A stretch of DNA of 64,000 bases from Cerioporus squamosus (lineage: Eukaryota; Basidiomycota; Agaricomycetes; Polyporales; Polyporaceae): NCBI GenBank assembly GCA_022592435.1, contig JABYQS010000001.1:62001-126000 (forward strand), in the 5' to 3' direction. The position numbers were made by a program, and so were the translations under genes. Shown here one piece after another: positions 45,252 to 58,181 of the stretch. The notes beneath the pieces are model-generated. The model searched no databases and was not told the origin of the DNA. It saw nothing but the letters and a program-made list of their open reading frames with translations. Within the stretch, counting starts at the first letter, position 1; each line of letters opens with the position of its first letter.

Positions 45252-47355
45252 ATGTCTCTCGTCCAAGGCTACTCTTCCGACGAGGACGACGTCCCTCAGG
45301 TGCCCACCAACGATGCTTTCGGTCTTACCTCTCTTCATGCGGCGAAGAAACCCCGTGTCGACGGGCCATCCATCTCTCTTGCCCCCACATCCGCACCCGA
45401 TGTGCTTGCGGAAGTATGTGATCGACCACCATGCATAGCAAGACACTGCTCTGACATCTTTGCATATAGGATCCGTTGCACCAAACTGCGCTGATAACGC
45501 GTCCGACGGACACGCAGATGAATGTCAATATATCGTACCAAGACATGATGCTGCCAGTGCAAGGACCGGAGAATCCGTTCGGCGACCGCAACAGGTTCCT
45601 CAACCAGAATGCTCTGGCGGGACATGTGGAGGAGCAGGCTATGACAGACCATGCTTTCCGGCAACAGCACCTCACTCACGCCATCCTGGGCTACTCAGCC
45701 AACCCCTCAGTCGATCCTAACGCCCCCGCGATCATCGGGTCTGTGGAGAAGGCAGCGGAGAACGGTTTCGCCACAATTGGGATGCTCAAGGCGCCGAAGG
45801 CAAAGAAGAACGAGCTGAAGCGGAAACGGAGGCCAAAGGGTGATGTGGAGGTTGTGGATGGTGAGGGTGCGTACGAGGGTCCTTGGGCGGCATGGGAGAC
45901 GGACAGACCGGAGAGTATGGTGCCGGAGGGTGCAGAGGACGAGGAAGAGTCAGAAGAAGAGCCCGAGGAAGTGGTCCAGCCGAAGAAGGCGAAGCCGAAA
46001 CGTGGCGCACCCGGACTCGAGTCCTCCGTGTTCCATGGCAAGTCGATGTACGACTACCAGGGCCGGACTTACATGCATCCACCGGTGGCGGAAGCTCCGC
46101 AATTGCAGCTCGAGCCAGGGTCGCAGGAATGCTTCATTCCGAAGGTCTGTATCCACACCTGGACCGGACATACGCAGGGTGTCTCGGTTCTCCGTACGTT
46201 CCCCAACACAGGCCATCTGCTGCTGAGTGGGTCGATGGATACCAAAATCAAGGTACGCCGACTTCTACGACAATTGCCCGGAGTTGGTGCTCAATCCAGT
46301 ACAGTTATGGGATATCTATACCCACGGGAACTGCTTGCGGACCTTCCATGGGCATATGAAAGCAGTGAAGGACGTCACATTCTCCAACGATGGTCGCAAG
46401 TTCCTGTCTTGTGGCTACGACCGTCAGATGAAGCTCTGGGACACGGAGACAGGGCAGTGCCTGAAGCGGTTCAGCAACGGTAAAATTCCCTACGTTGTGC
46501 GTTTCCATCCCGATGAGGACAAGCAGCATATCTTCCTTGCGGGTATGTCCGACAAGAAGATCATCCAGGTGAGTCTTCTCCAGGGCACCTTGTGAAACCT
46601 TCGTGACGGCCAGCTGATTGTGCGTTAGTACGACATGAACTCGGGAGAAATCACGCAAGAATACGACCAGCACCTGGGTCCTGTGAACACCATCACATTC
46701 GTCGATGAGAACAGGCGGTTCGTCACGACATCAGACGACAAGACGATCCGCGCATGGGATTTCGACATCCCGGTGGTCATCAAGTACATCGCGGAACCCC
46801 ACATGCACTCCATGCCAGCTGTCACACTGCATCCAAGCAGTAAGTTTGAGTTGCCGTCGTTTATTGTTGGACAGACCGCTGATGATCGGTTATGTGGTTA
46901 GAGAAGTACTTCGCCGCGCAGAGCCTGGATAATCAGATCTTGGTCTACAGCACGGATAACTTCCGCCAAGCCCGGAACAAGCGCTTCGCCGGCCACTCAG
47001 TTGCGGGATACGCTTGTCAGGTAGGGTTCTCTCCCGACGGCAAGTGGATCAGCAGCGGAGATGGTGAAGGGAACGTCGTGTTCTGGGAGTGGAAGACCGG
47101 GCGAATCAAGTCTCGTCTGCGCGCGCACTCAAAAGTCGTCATTGCCCACGAGTGGTTGCCGCACGAAACGGTATGTCTCAACCTCCGCGCTAAAGATATC
47201 TCCGGACGCCTGCTGACATGCTACATTGCGCGTTTGTAGTCGAAGGTCGTGACGGGATCGTGGGACGGACTGATCAAGCTCTGGGTACGTCATACGCCGC
47301 AAATTTTGCAGCGTCGCAGGAAGACTGATGCCTCGTTTGCCCATCGCAGGACTGA
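45252..47355 (+). CDS. PRP17: PRP17/CDC40 pre-mRNA splicing factor
   Basis: WD40 splicing factor needed for the second catalytic step, nuclear, associated with the Prp19-containing spliceosome. Exon 1 is [20 protein letters not shown]. The N-terminal region has the family block [20 protein letters not shown] and [18 protein letters not shown], then [20 protein letters not shown] repeats follow: [110 protein letters not shown] and [13 protein letters not shown]. The last codon, Asp, and the stop (47353-47355) lie on a six-base terminal exon after an acceptor at 47348-47349. With PRP19 this is the second NineTeen-linked splicing gene in the window. Confidence 0.95.
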
Positions 47356-48823
47356 TGGACGCTGTTGCGTGTACCCTGTATTGATGCACCTGTAGATGTG
47401 TACAGTACTCATCTGCACTTTGTTGCCCAACTTTCTGTCTGGCAGTGCCGGCTATTCCAACACTGACGCACGACAAGGCGTCCCTTATCGCGCTTGCAGC
47501 GGACATCTTTGCTTCTTGAGCGCGCCATAAATCGCCATTTCTCTTGGGAAGGCCGAAGAGTACGCGAAGGAAGGCGCAGCCACGCGCACACGGTCAGGAA
47601 ATGCGGGGTACAGTCGTACCTGGTGAGCTCGTCAGGGCACTGGCGATTCCGAACCGAAGCCATTTCTCCGCAGGACGAGGCGTGCACCTGCCTCGCCTCC
47701 TTCCGTCTTCAGCAGACCCGTCCCGGCGATCTCGAGACTGATCGGCTTCTCGATAACCCCAACCTGCTCTGTCTCGGGCTCCATATCGTCGACATCTGTT
47801 GTGATCGACTGGCTCGGACGCCAGGCTTGTGGCGCGCCGTAGCGACTTGACTTTTGATCTGAGGCAGCCCGCGCTGGGCGGCCTTCTGCAGATCAAATCC
47901 CGAAACTCGGGGCACATTGCGTCAGGGCGGACGAGGCGCCGCAAGTATTCTTTACGACGACAGCGGCGGATGCTAGAGTGTGCATGTAGTGCCGCCGCTG
48001 CAGGTCGTCCCATGCTTGCCTGCGGATCAGAACGGTGGGTGTCAGATGAGCAGCCTCGTCCAGGGCGTGCCGGGAGTCTTGTGCAGTCCATGCCCGGACC
48101 ACTGGCGAAGAGACCCGGACGATAACAATATCGTGGTCAATGCCCCGCGCGCGTGTCTTGTCCGCACCAATCAGGTCTTCCAACGGGTCCTGCCAGGACA
48201 ATATGTTCGCATGACGTCGAAGCAGATCTTCTTCCGTTGTTGCTTCCGGAAGCCTGCCAGGGCCAATGCGACGGTGCGGGCCTGGCGACGGCGTGGCGCG
48301 CGCACCAGGTGTTCTGTCATGCATCTACACGGCCAACGGGCCATTTGCAAGAATTGTAGCATTCGAGCCTTTGCAATCAATTCTATCGGTCATTTTGCAA
48401 GGATTTGCAGGACCCGGCGCGCCGGGCTCGGTGAGCTCTGCTTGATGCTCCGGCTCCCCACTTACCTTCGCTTATCCTCGCCCGGACGTCATAGTGGATT
48501 CCGACCGAATCCCGGCCCAAACTGACCTACAAAAGGCCGGGAGCTCGGAGGAACAACTCGACCCTGCTCTGTGTCGCTCTCCTCCCCTCCTCTCCCTTGC
48601 TTTGCAGCGGTGTCGCGCTCAGGCTCTGAGTCTCCACAGTCCACTCAGTGTGTGTCAAGCTTCAAGTGTCGTCCCCAAGGTGAGTTCCAACTTCCACCTG
48701 CCCGCGCCCTCGCTGACATGACCACATCATGATCCATGTTGTAGTACGTGTATGCGTGTATGTAGCTAGTGTTATATAGGAATATAATTTCGTCATCAGT
48801 CTCAATTAATCTGTTGTCATGAA

Positions 48824-48861
48824 CGCTCAAAATGCTCGAAATTTGCTCGAAATGCTCGAAA
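48824..48861 (+). repeat. Short tandem repeat, TGCTCGAAA type
   Basis: Four near copies of GCTCRAAA with a 9-11 bp period, within a more AT-rich stretch. Confidence 0.7.
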
Positions 48862-51048
48862 CATTGTGGGCGCTATGATGTCGAATTTACCAGAACATCG
48901 TCCGGAGCTTGTCCACGCCGCTGCAACTGTTGCGAATTCCTTGCAAAGTGTTTGCAAAACGGCCGCTTTGCAACGCTTTGCATTGCTAGTTTTTCAAAAT
49001 CCTTACCAACCGGGGGTCCAATTCTTGTGGAACTCTGATTAATAGAAACTTTGGCTCCGGACCGTGTCTACGTGTACGTAAACTCCGCCTGCTGCCCCTT
49101 GCCATGGCCTGGTGCCCAGACCCGCAACGTTACTGGCTGCTGGAACGGGCCTATCCGGCAGGGCGGAAGCTTCGTGGTACGCGGTCGCGTTCCTCGGACG
49201 GTCGGGCTGCGTCTAGCGTGCCGAATCGAATCTCAGTGTCGTAATTACTGAATATGTGTCCCCGCGAGGGGTGCCTAAGCAATGTAAGTTCACGCAGGTT
49301 CACGCCTGCGCGCAAGGCCCACGCCCAGGGGCGGTCGAATCGCGGACGGATCTGCTCAGAGTGGATGTACGCGTATTTCTGGGCGCCGGGGGCGAATCGC
49401 CGTCGTATGCATATGCACACATTATGTCTGGGGACCTGCCTGGGTGGTCTCGCGGAAGGGACGGTAGAACGTGCGGAATGCAGTACGCTCTCGACGCGCT
49501 GGGTTCGGGGAATGCGGGCGAGCAGCGGGTGGCCGGCCCCGCTGAACATCCTGCAGCTGGGGACCTGGATGTATGCTTCGAGGCATGCAAGGATTTGGAT
49601 CCGCCGTGATGCCTCCCCCCGATCCCCAGCCCCTTACTTAGCCGCACCGGGAGCGGTGTGGTGGGCAGCCGGGCAGAGGCAAATTGTCCGAGCAGCAGAG
49701 ACAAGCAATGTATCGTACGCGTGCAGGCGAGCATGCGTTGAGACGTTAAACGTAAAGGAAGAGCACCATGGCTTGTATACGTGCGGACGCTACTCGATTC
49801 CCTCTGCGTTGCACGGGAGTACACACGCATCAACAGATCTGGAGGAGCTATCCGCTCCTTCCGCTGCCCGATAGCGCAGCCGGAGATCGTCGAAGACGTC
49901 TCTGCGGCGTGCGCCACATACGAGGTTGTTTAGGAGTCGCGTACTAAGTATTGGACAGAGCAGGACGGAAGGTGATAGGGCAGGATCCACCAGCGAGTCA
50001 GGAGGAGTCGGGTCGGCCAAGCTCGGGAAGTGGTGGCGGCGGAATCGATGAAATGTGCCTTGAAACGAAGCGAGCTGGCCAACTGCAACCTCTTGGGCTG
50101 TCAGCGTTGCGAAAAGCGTCGACGTCGCCTAACACATAGTACGAAAAAAGTATGTATGTGCGTTTGCAGAGAGCTCCGCCCGGCCGGGATGCCTGAGGTT
50201 GTTTGACAGAGCGCGGGTCATCGCCGTGGACGGGGGCGCGAGAAAGTCGGACTCGGAGGCTTGAGCGTGAGTATATGTTGGTACGAAGTCCTTCGGGGTT
50301 GGACGGGTGACAAGATCCCAGCCCGGTGCGTCGCAGACGTGGCATCAGAGCCCAAAGCGTAAGTACTGTACATACGCAGTCGGAGCGTGGAGGAGCGGTG
50401 ATCATCGTCAGCGGGCACGGCAACAGCGCAAGAGCCCGTGACGGCGAGCACAGGAAACGCGTGGATGAGATCGGGGAAGCGCGACGGGTGCAGAGAGGAG
50501 ATGACAGCGAAGATTCCCGTGTCTCGAGACGGTCGACGCGATGACGGAGGGTTCAGACAGCGCGAGGTCGCGGCCGCAGCGACGGGCTGTGGCTGCTGGC
50601 GGCTGCAACATTGCTTAGGCGCCCCGTTCCCCTTCCGCGGAACAGGACCCATCACCGAGCTAGCACAATTTGAGCCGGCGAGATACAGTTCCCCCCGCTC
50701 GGCCTGGAGGAGTTTCCGGCCCTGCGTCTGATATGCCGTCAGGGCGTGCGGGCGTGGCAGCAGCGTCGCGGACTGCAGACTTTGCAGAGAAAGCAGGCGA
50801 CTGAGTGCTGCAGTGCGGTTACATATCAAGAGAGGCGGAGAATTGGCTGGAGCCGAGAGAAGGACGCGGGGGGCCGAGGGAGAGGAACGCAGGGTCAGGC
50901 CGGTCTGGGAGGAGAGCGCCCGCCGTGCCCGGACCGCAATATGTGCCTGGCACAAGCCTGCGCATGCGGTTGCAATCTTGATGAGGTGACAATCCACTGA
51001 TCGCTTTTCCGCCATCCACGTGCTCCCCGCCCTGCCAAACCCACTTGT

Positions 51049-51055
51049 CATAAAT
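51049..51055 (+). promoter_or_regulatory. TATA-like box of the secreted peptide gene
   Basis: CATAAAT, 84 bp before the ATG at 51133 and followed by a CT-rich tract, an arrangement common in strongly expressed fungal genes. Confidence 0.4.
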
Positions 51056-51132
51056 GTGCCCCCTTGCTCCAGCCTATCTTCACCATCCCCCGACAGACGC
51101 TACTCTACAGCCCTCCCTCCCGACACCAAGCC

Positions 51133-51567
51133 ATGCGTTTCTTCCTCGCCTTCGTCCCCCTCGCGCTCCTCGCAGCCCTCGCGTCTGCTGCTCCCGTGAG
51201 TTAACCCCGCTTTCCGCTGTCTCCGCAGTATGCTGACTGCAACCCCAGGTGGACTCCGACGAGCTCGTACGTTCGCTTGCCCCTTGTCTCCCCAACCCCA
51301 ATTCAATTCTTCTCTCGCTCTAGGTTGCTCGTGCACCCCCCGGCGGTGGAGGCCAGTACGCGTCCTGGAAGCGGTCATGTCCGAACGGCTCGAACAGCTG
51401 CAGTAACTGGAAGAGGTCATGCCCGAACGGCTCGAACAGCTGCAGCGGATACAAGCGGGAACCGGAGGAGGTACGTCTCCCGTGCCCACTCTTAACATCT
51501 CCTCAGTGGCTCACAATACATCCCACAGGCACGCAGCTGCCCCGACGGCAGGAATGGCTGTGACTGA
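51133..51567 (+). CDS. Small secreted repeat peptide precursor with Lys-Arg sites (KEP/RiPP-like)
   Basis: Four exons (51133-51195, 51249-51266, 51324-51470, 51529-51567) all join in phase 0 with consensus GT..AG borders, giving 88 residues. Residues 1-20 are a clear signal peptide, MRFFLAFVPLALLAALASAA. A short pro-segment with a GGGG run follows. Then come two 14-residue tandem units of the form WKRSCPNGSNSCS(N/G), a third KR, an acidic EPEEAR spacer and a last unit, SCPDGRNGCD. Each unit holds a C-x6-C or similar Cys pair, and Lys-Arg, the Kex2 cleavage dipeptide, precedes each of the first two units and the spacer. This is the layout of Kex2-processed repeat proteins and of fungal ribosomal peptide precursors; the acidic spacer recalls Ste13-trimmed pheromone precursors. 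No modifying enzyme lies nearby. An unprocessed Cys-rich secreted protein is the main alternative. Confidence 0.75.
51366..51449 (+). repeat. 42-bp tandem repeat (x2) in the secreted peptide gene
   Basis: Two adjacent 42-bp units, each starting TGGAAG at a Trp-Lys-Arg and differing at only a few positions, several of them synonymous (AAGCGG/AAGAGG, TGTCCG/TGCCCG). The near identity suggests recent duplication or conversion, or selection for identical peptides. Confidence 0.85.
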
Positions 51568-52110
51568 ACGGCCCACCCCCGCTGGCATTTCTTGCAAACG
51601 CTTCCGGCGTGTCGCCGCGCATCTTGTCTAGTGAGTCGCCACACATTTCAAATACATCCACCAAATCCCAACGCACCGTGCCCTGCAGTCTTGCCATTGG
51701 AATTCTCCCGGTTGCTGTCCTTGGTTCTGTAGTACATCTCCCAGCGGACGGTTGGTTGCTTCCCCGTGTCGCGTCCGCTCGTTGTTGCTTCATTTATTCG
51801 GCCGATTAATCTACGTTTGTACTATATGTGTACATCATGCTCTCCCGGCAAAACACACCCTAAGTGAATACGCACTTTGAAAACTCCTCGCTGACTGAGT
51901 GCCATCTCGGAATCTCGACGTCCGTTCGAGTGCTTTCGGACTGATGTCGGAGCTGCGCGCGACGGAGCGGAAGCAAGTCTGAGTGGAGACGCGGTGGTCC
52001 AGGGCTCACGTGCCCTATTCAGGGCCGGCCTTTTCGCGGCTCGACGCGTTAATGGGCGTGGCCGTTGAACGCGACGCGACACTCCTCTTCCTCCATCCAC
52101 GACGACCACC
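51568..52110. promoter_or_regulatory. MCM3 upstream region with MluI cell-cycle box
   Basis: 543 bp between the peptide gene and MCM3. ACGCGT, the MCB element of MBF-controlled G1/S genes in yeasts, lies at 52044-52049, 62 bp before the MCM3 ATG. A factor use is inferred from the site and the gene. Confidence 0.5.
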
Positions 52111-55227
<3,117 letters not shown>

Positions 55228-55435
55228 ATGCTGTCTCTGGCGCGCCCTGCGCACGGTACCTGGTGCTTTCCTCTGGTGTTCTTGTTCGTCTTGCTATCTC
55301 ACCGTGCTTTCGTTCTCTCTCTTTTGTCTGTATGCGTCGCATTGACTCTGACTGTACTGTGTAGTATCCAAACGTTGCAATGTATCTTGATAGCATATCC
55401 GTGTCCACCAACGGGGGATAGCAACTCGTGCTTCT

Positions 55436-57160
55436 TCATGCCTCCTTCCGCGACCGATAGCGCTCCAGCACTCGCTGAGGGACCGCCCATCTGGCTTTAC
55501 GGATCACCTCGTCTTCCAGTGCCTTCACCGGTCTGCTATTGGGAACGCGGGGCCATACCTCCTCCAATGAAGAGGTCGGAAGGAGCTCTTGGCCAGTCTG
55601 AGAAGGCTGCGAGAGCAGGGCCGCCTCGTCAGGGCCTCCAACGTGGAACTCGCGCTCGGACCATCCGAGGACGTACGCTCTGTCGGTCTGGCTGAGCGTG
55701 ATGTACGACCGAACGTGGGCCATCCCCGCCTGGTGTTCTTCCAGCAGCATCACCCGGATGTTATCCTTGTCGAGCGCAGAGGTCTGGCCCGGGTAGTACC
55801 GGTTGAACCACCCCACCAGCACTGCGTACGCATCGGCACAGACCTCCTCCTTCTGTGCGATCTCTCCAGAGTCGGACGGTTGACGCACAGCCCAGCGGGA
55901 GCCGTCGAGAGCAACGAGGACCCGGCCTGTCTCCCCTGGCACCACAGGGCGAAGAGGCACGGCTCTTGCGGTGAAGGTGAAGTATCCTGCATCGTCCATG
56001 CTGCCCTTGGGGAACGGCACCAATGCCTCTGCAACCGGATACACCGGGTCAACGAGCTCCGACACTTCCTGCACCCGCTGTCCGCGCTGGACAAACGCAA
56101 CCCCGGCGACACTCGTGCGGGGGAACGTCGGGAACGTGGACAACGACCTGTCTGGCTCGAGCCGACAACCGAGCGCGAGCCAGCTCGCGCTCCCGCCCCT
56201 TTGCAGGATCGTCTGGGCGAGCGCGATCGTCGCCCCGCGGCGGTCGTCCTTGTGGAACTGCGCGGGGTCGAGGGTGACGTCGAAGAGGCCCATGATGCTG
56301 AAGACCATGTCGACGGGGCGCGAGGAGGTGCGCATGAGGGCGCTCTGCCACACGGCGTGCGCGCGGGTGTCTGCGTCCGCTGTGAGGACGGGGTCCATGG
56401 CGATGGAGAGTGCGGACACGTTTGGAGCGAGGATCTTCCTCTGGGGGCGCCAGAAAGGGATATCGTTGTGGGAGTGTTTGGAGGGGTGTGCGCTGAAGAT
56501 GGATGCTTCGACGAGTGCGGACGAGGTGTCGGAGGACGCGGAGGCAAAAGAGAGGGAGCCGACGGTGCATGCTTCGAGGACGAGGGGAAGGGGGGCTATG
56601 GCCGACTCGCCGGGGATGACCTCTTGGATAGGTATGGACCTACCGCCGCTCAGGCTCGTGCCAGGCCCGAGCTTCCAGTCCATCAAGACAACGACCTCTG
56701 GAGGAGCGAGGACTTCCTGCAGCGTCCAGCTGCGATGTATCCACGACGTTTCTTCGTCAAGTCGAACCAGACGTTGGACTCCGCCAGCGAGAACGATACA
56801 CAGGCTGCATGACTTGTACACCCGGTACATGTGGCGGATTTGCCAGCTCTTGTCCTCGCGGTTGTCCTGCATGATGCACAATCTGTCCAACCAGAGGTAG
56901 GGTATCCCCCGTAGCAGGGATGCTGTGCATGCATGTCGGAGCGCGTCGATGCCAACCGGGTCGGCGTGTTCCGCACCTCGTACAGCGAACGTACGGCCAG
57001 AAGACGACGGGTCAACGACGACGCCACGCCAAGGGTATGATATCGCAGAGTACTGGGCGGTTGGAAAGTCTGGAGATTCGACGATGCGCAGAGTGTCTGC
57101 TGTAGTCAGGGCGTGGCAGTCGACGAGCCTTATGTGACAAGGGGAAGCGGTTGACGACAT
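55436..57160 (-). CDS. HET-domain protein (heterokaryon-incompatibility type)
   Basis: Single-exon gene, about 574 residues from the ATG at 57160; an in-frame ATG at 57235 would add 25. The N-terminal 200 residues match the HET domain, found in fungal proteins that trigger cell death after non-self fusion: IRLVDCHALTTADTLRIVES, YSAISYPWRGV, LRHACTASLLRGIPYLWLDR, LCIMQDNREDKSWQIRHMYR and SWIHRSWTLQEVLAPPEVVV. The remainder (FSIMGLFDVTL, then EVCADAYAVLVGWFNRYYPG) resembles basidiomycete HET proteins but has no named domain, and I see no NACHT or repeat region. Partner and trigger are unknown. Confidence 0.88.
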   Translation of the reverse strand: MSSTASPCHIRLVDCHALTTADTLRIVESPDFPTAQYSAISYPWRGVVVDPSSSGRTFAVRGAEHADPVGIDALRHACTASLLRGIPYLWLDRLCIMQDNREDKSWQIRHMYRVYKSCSLCIVLAGGVQRLVRLDEETSWIHRSWTLQEVLAPPEVVVLMDWKLGPGTSLSGGRSIPIQEVIPGESAIAPLPLVLEACTVGSLSFASASSDTSSALVEASIFSAHPSKHSHNDIPFWRPQRKILAPNVSALSIAMDPVLTADADTRAHAVWQSALMRTSSRPVDMVFSIMGLFDVTLDPAQFHKDDRRGATIALAQTILQRGGSASWLALGCRLEPDRSLSTFPTFPRTSVAGVAFVQRGQRVQEVSELVDPVYPVAEALVPFPKGSMDDAGYFTFTARAVPLRPVVPGETGRVLVALDGSRWAVRQPSDSGEIAQKEEVCADAYAVLVGWFNRYYPGQTSALDKDNIRVMLLEEHQAGMAHVRSYITLSQTDRAYVLGWSEREFHVGGPDEAALLSQPSQTGQELLPTSSLEEVWPRVPNSRPVKALEDEVIRKARWAVPQRVLERYRSRKEA

Positions 57161-58181
57161 GTCCAAGGGATGGTCTCCTGTGTCCAGTGTGCTCGTACTG
57201 ATGTGGCATATTGGCTTTGGTCTGTCGCAGCTCATCAACAATGTACATGATCGGGTTCGCAACACCTACTGACTCTTCTACCCGGTTCTCTGGAGCGTCT
57301 TCCATGGCTCGGCTCTTGCAGCAGAGCTGGCCCATTCCTGATGGCAGCGAAGGGGGTAGGGGTTGGCAGTAGAGCTCGTCCTTGAGGAGGTGAAGTGCTG
57401 CTACACATGGTCTAATTGACGAATGCTGCCACGAAACTTGAACACGCCTCCGACATGCGGTGACGACTCCGTTACTGGGTCCGGAAGGCATGGAAGAACC
57501 GTCCAATTGGATAGCTTCTGGGTGCCCCTGGTTAATGGGACCGTCATGCCTTCTCCTGCCCTTGTTAGCGTTGCATACTCTTTTGCGCCAGGCTGGATTC
57601 TAGGCAGGTCCCCGCATTGACACGTACTAGTACATACAGGTTGAAGTTCAAGAAGGATGCACAGACTTGGATCGAGATCTCGGGTGTCCGCTCGGGGGTT
57701 ACGGTAGCGCTACGTCGGACCAGGACCGCCTCTTCCGTGCTCTGCCAGCTTCTGCTCTGACCCGTTCTACTCAGCCTCACATGGACGGAGAGCATGGCGA
57801 AGTATTCGAGACGGTCCAATAATGAGCGAATGGGCTTGCCGGTGAGCGCAGATAACCTCATGACCTTGCATGATCGCAAATCTCACTGTTCGCAGTCTGA
57901 TGGCGGCCATATGCCCTCTCCCCGCCGACCCCTGGCCCTGGCACGCTGGTCTGGGATCGCGTCAGGTCGCGTCCATAGTATTAGCACTATCGCGCCGAAC
58001 CCACTCTGAATTTGATGGCCCCGACGCGCACCTCGGACACCAGCCATAGTGGTCCGCCTGACCAGCTGACCTCCGCGCCGCGCCGCGTATATAACATCGT
58101 CCTGCACGATGTGCAGCGTAGAGAGCCCCTCCTGAGTCCTCCTTGTGTCGACGTCTCACCCTGACGTGGGCGGGTGTCGTC
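57161..58181. promoter_or_regulatory. Divergent region between HET and GH43 genes
   Basis: About 1 kb. TATATAA at 58088-58094, 88 bp before the GH43 ATG, is a good TATA box. A 104-codon minus-strand ORF at 57565-57879 (containing EAVLVRRSATVTPERTPEIS) might be an exon of something, but I cannot place it. Confidence 0.45.

Larger units (their letters stand above)
47356..51132. other. Gene-poor 3.8-kb region
   Basis: No confident gene. ORFs exist on both strands but overlap each other and lack family features. One minus-strand ORF (47893-48324) has protein-like wording (ILSWQDPLEDLIGADKTRA, LTPTVLIRRQAWDDLQRRHY) and may be a relic. From 48330 to 49050 base composition changes, with repeated TTTGCAA-like words, a 14-bp palindrome CCCGGCGCGCCGGG at 48413-48426 and a GCTCGAAA tandem repeat. 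A decayed transposon is plausible, but I found no terminal repeats or target duplication. Confidence 0.45.

Noticed and set aside
47980..48525. Plus-strand ORF of 181 codons
   Set aside because: Overlaps a more protein-like minus-strand ORF and shows no domain.
48330..49050. Solo LTR call
   Set aside because: I could not find matching TG..CA ends or a flanking direct repeat, so no mobile element was annotated.
50218..51051. Minus-strand ORF of 277 codons
   Set aside because: No family features, low-complexity wording and overlapping ORFs on the other strand. Long open frames are common by chance in this GC-rich region.
55589..56812. Plus-strand ORF of 407 codons
   Set aside because: Antisense to the HET-domain gene; Arg/Glu/Gly-rich wording typical of a shadow frame.
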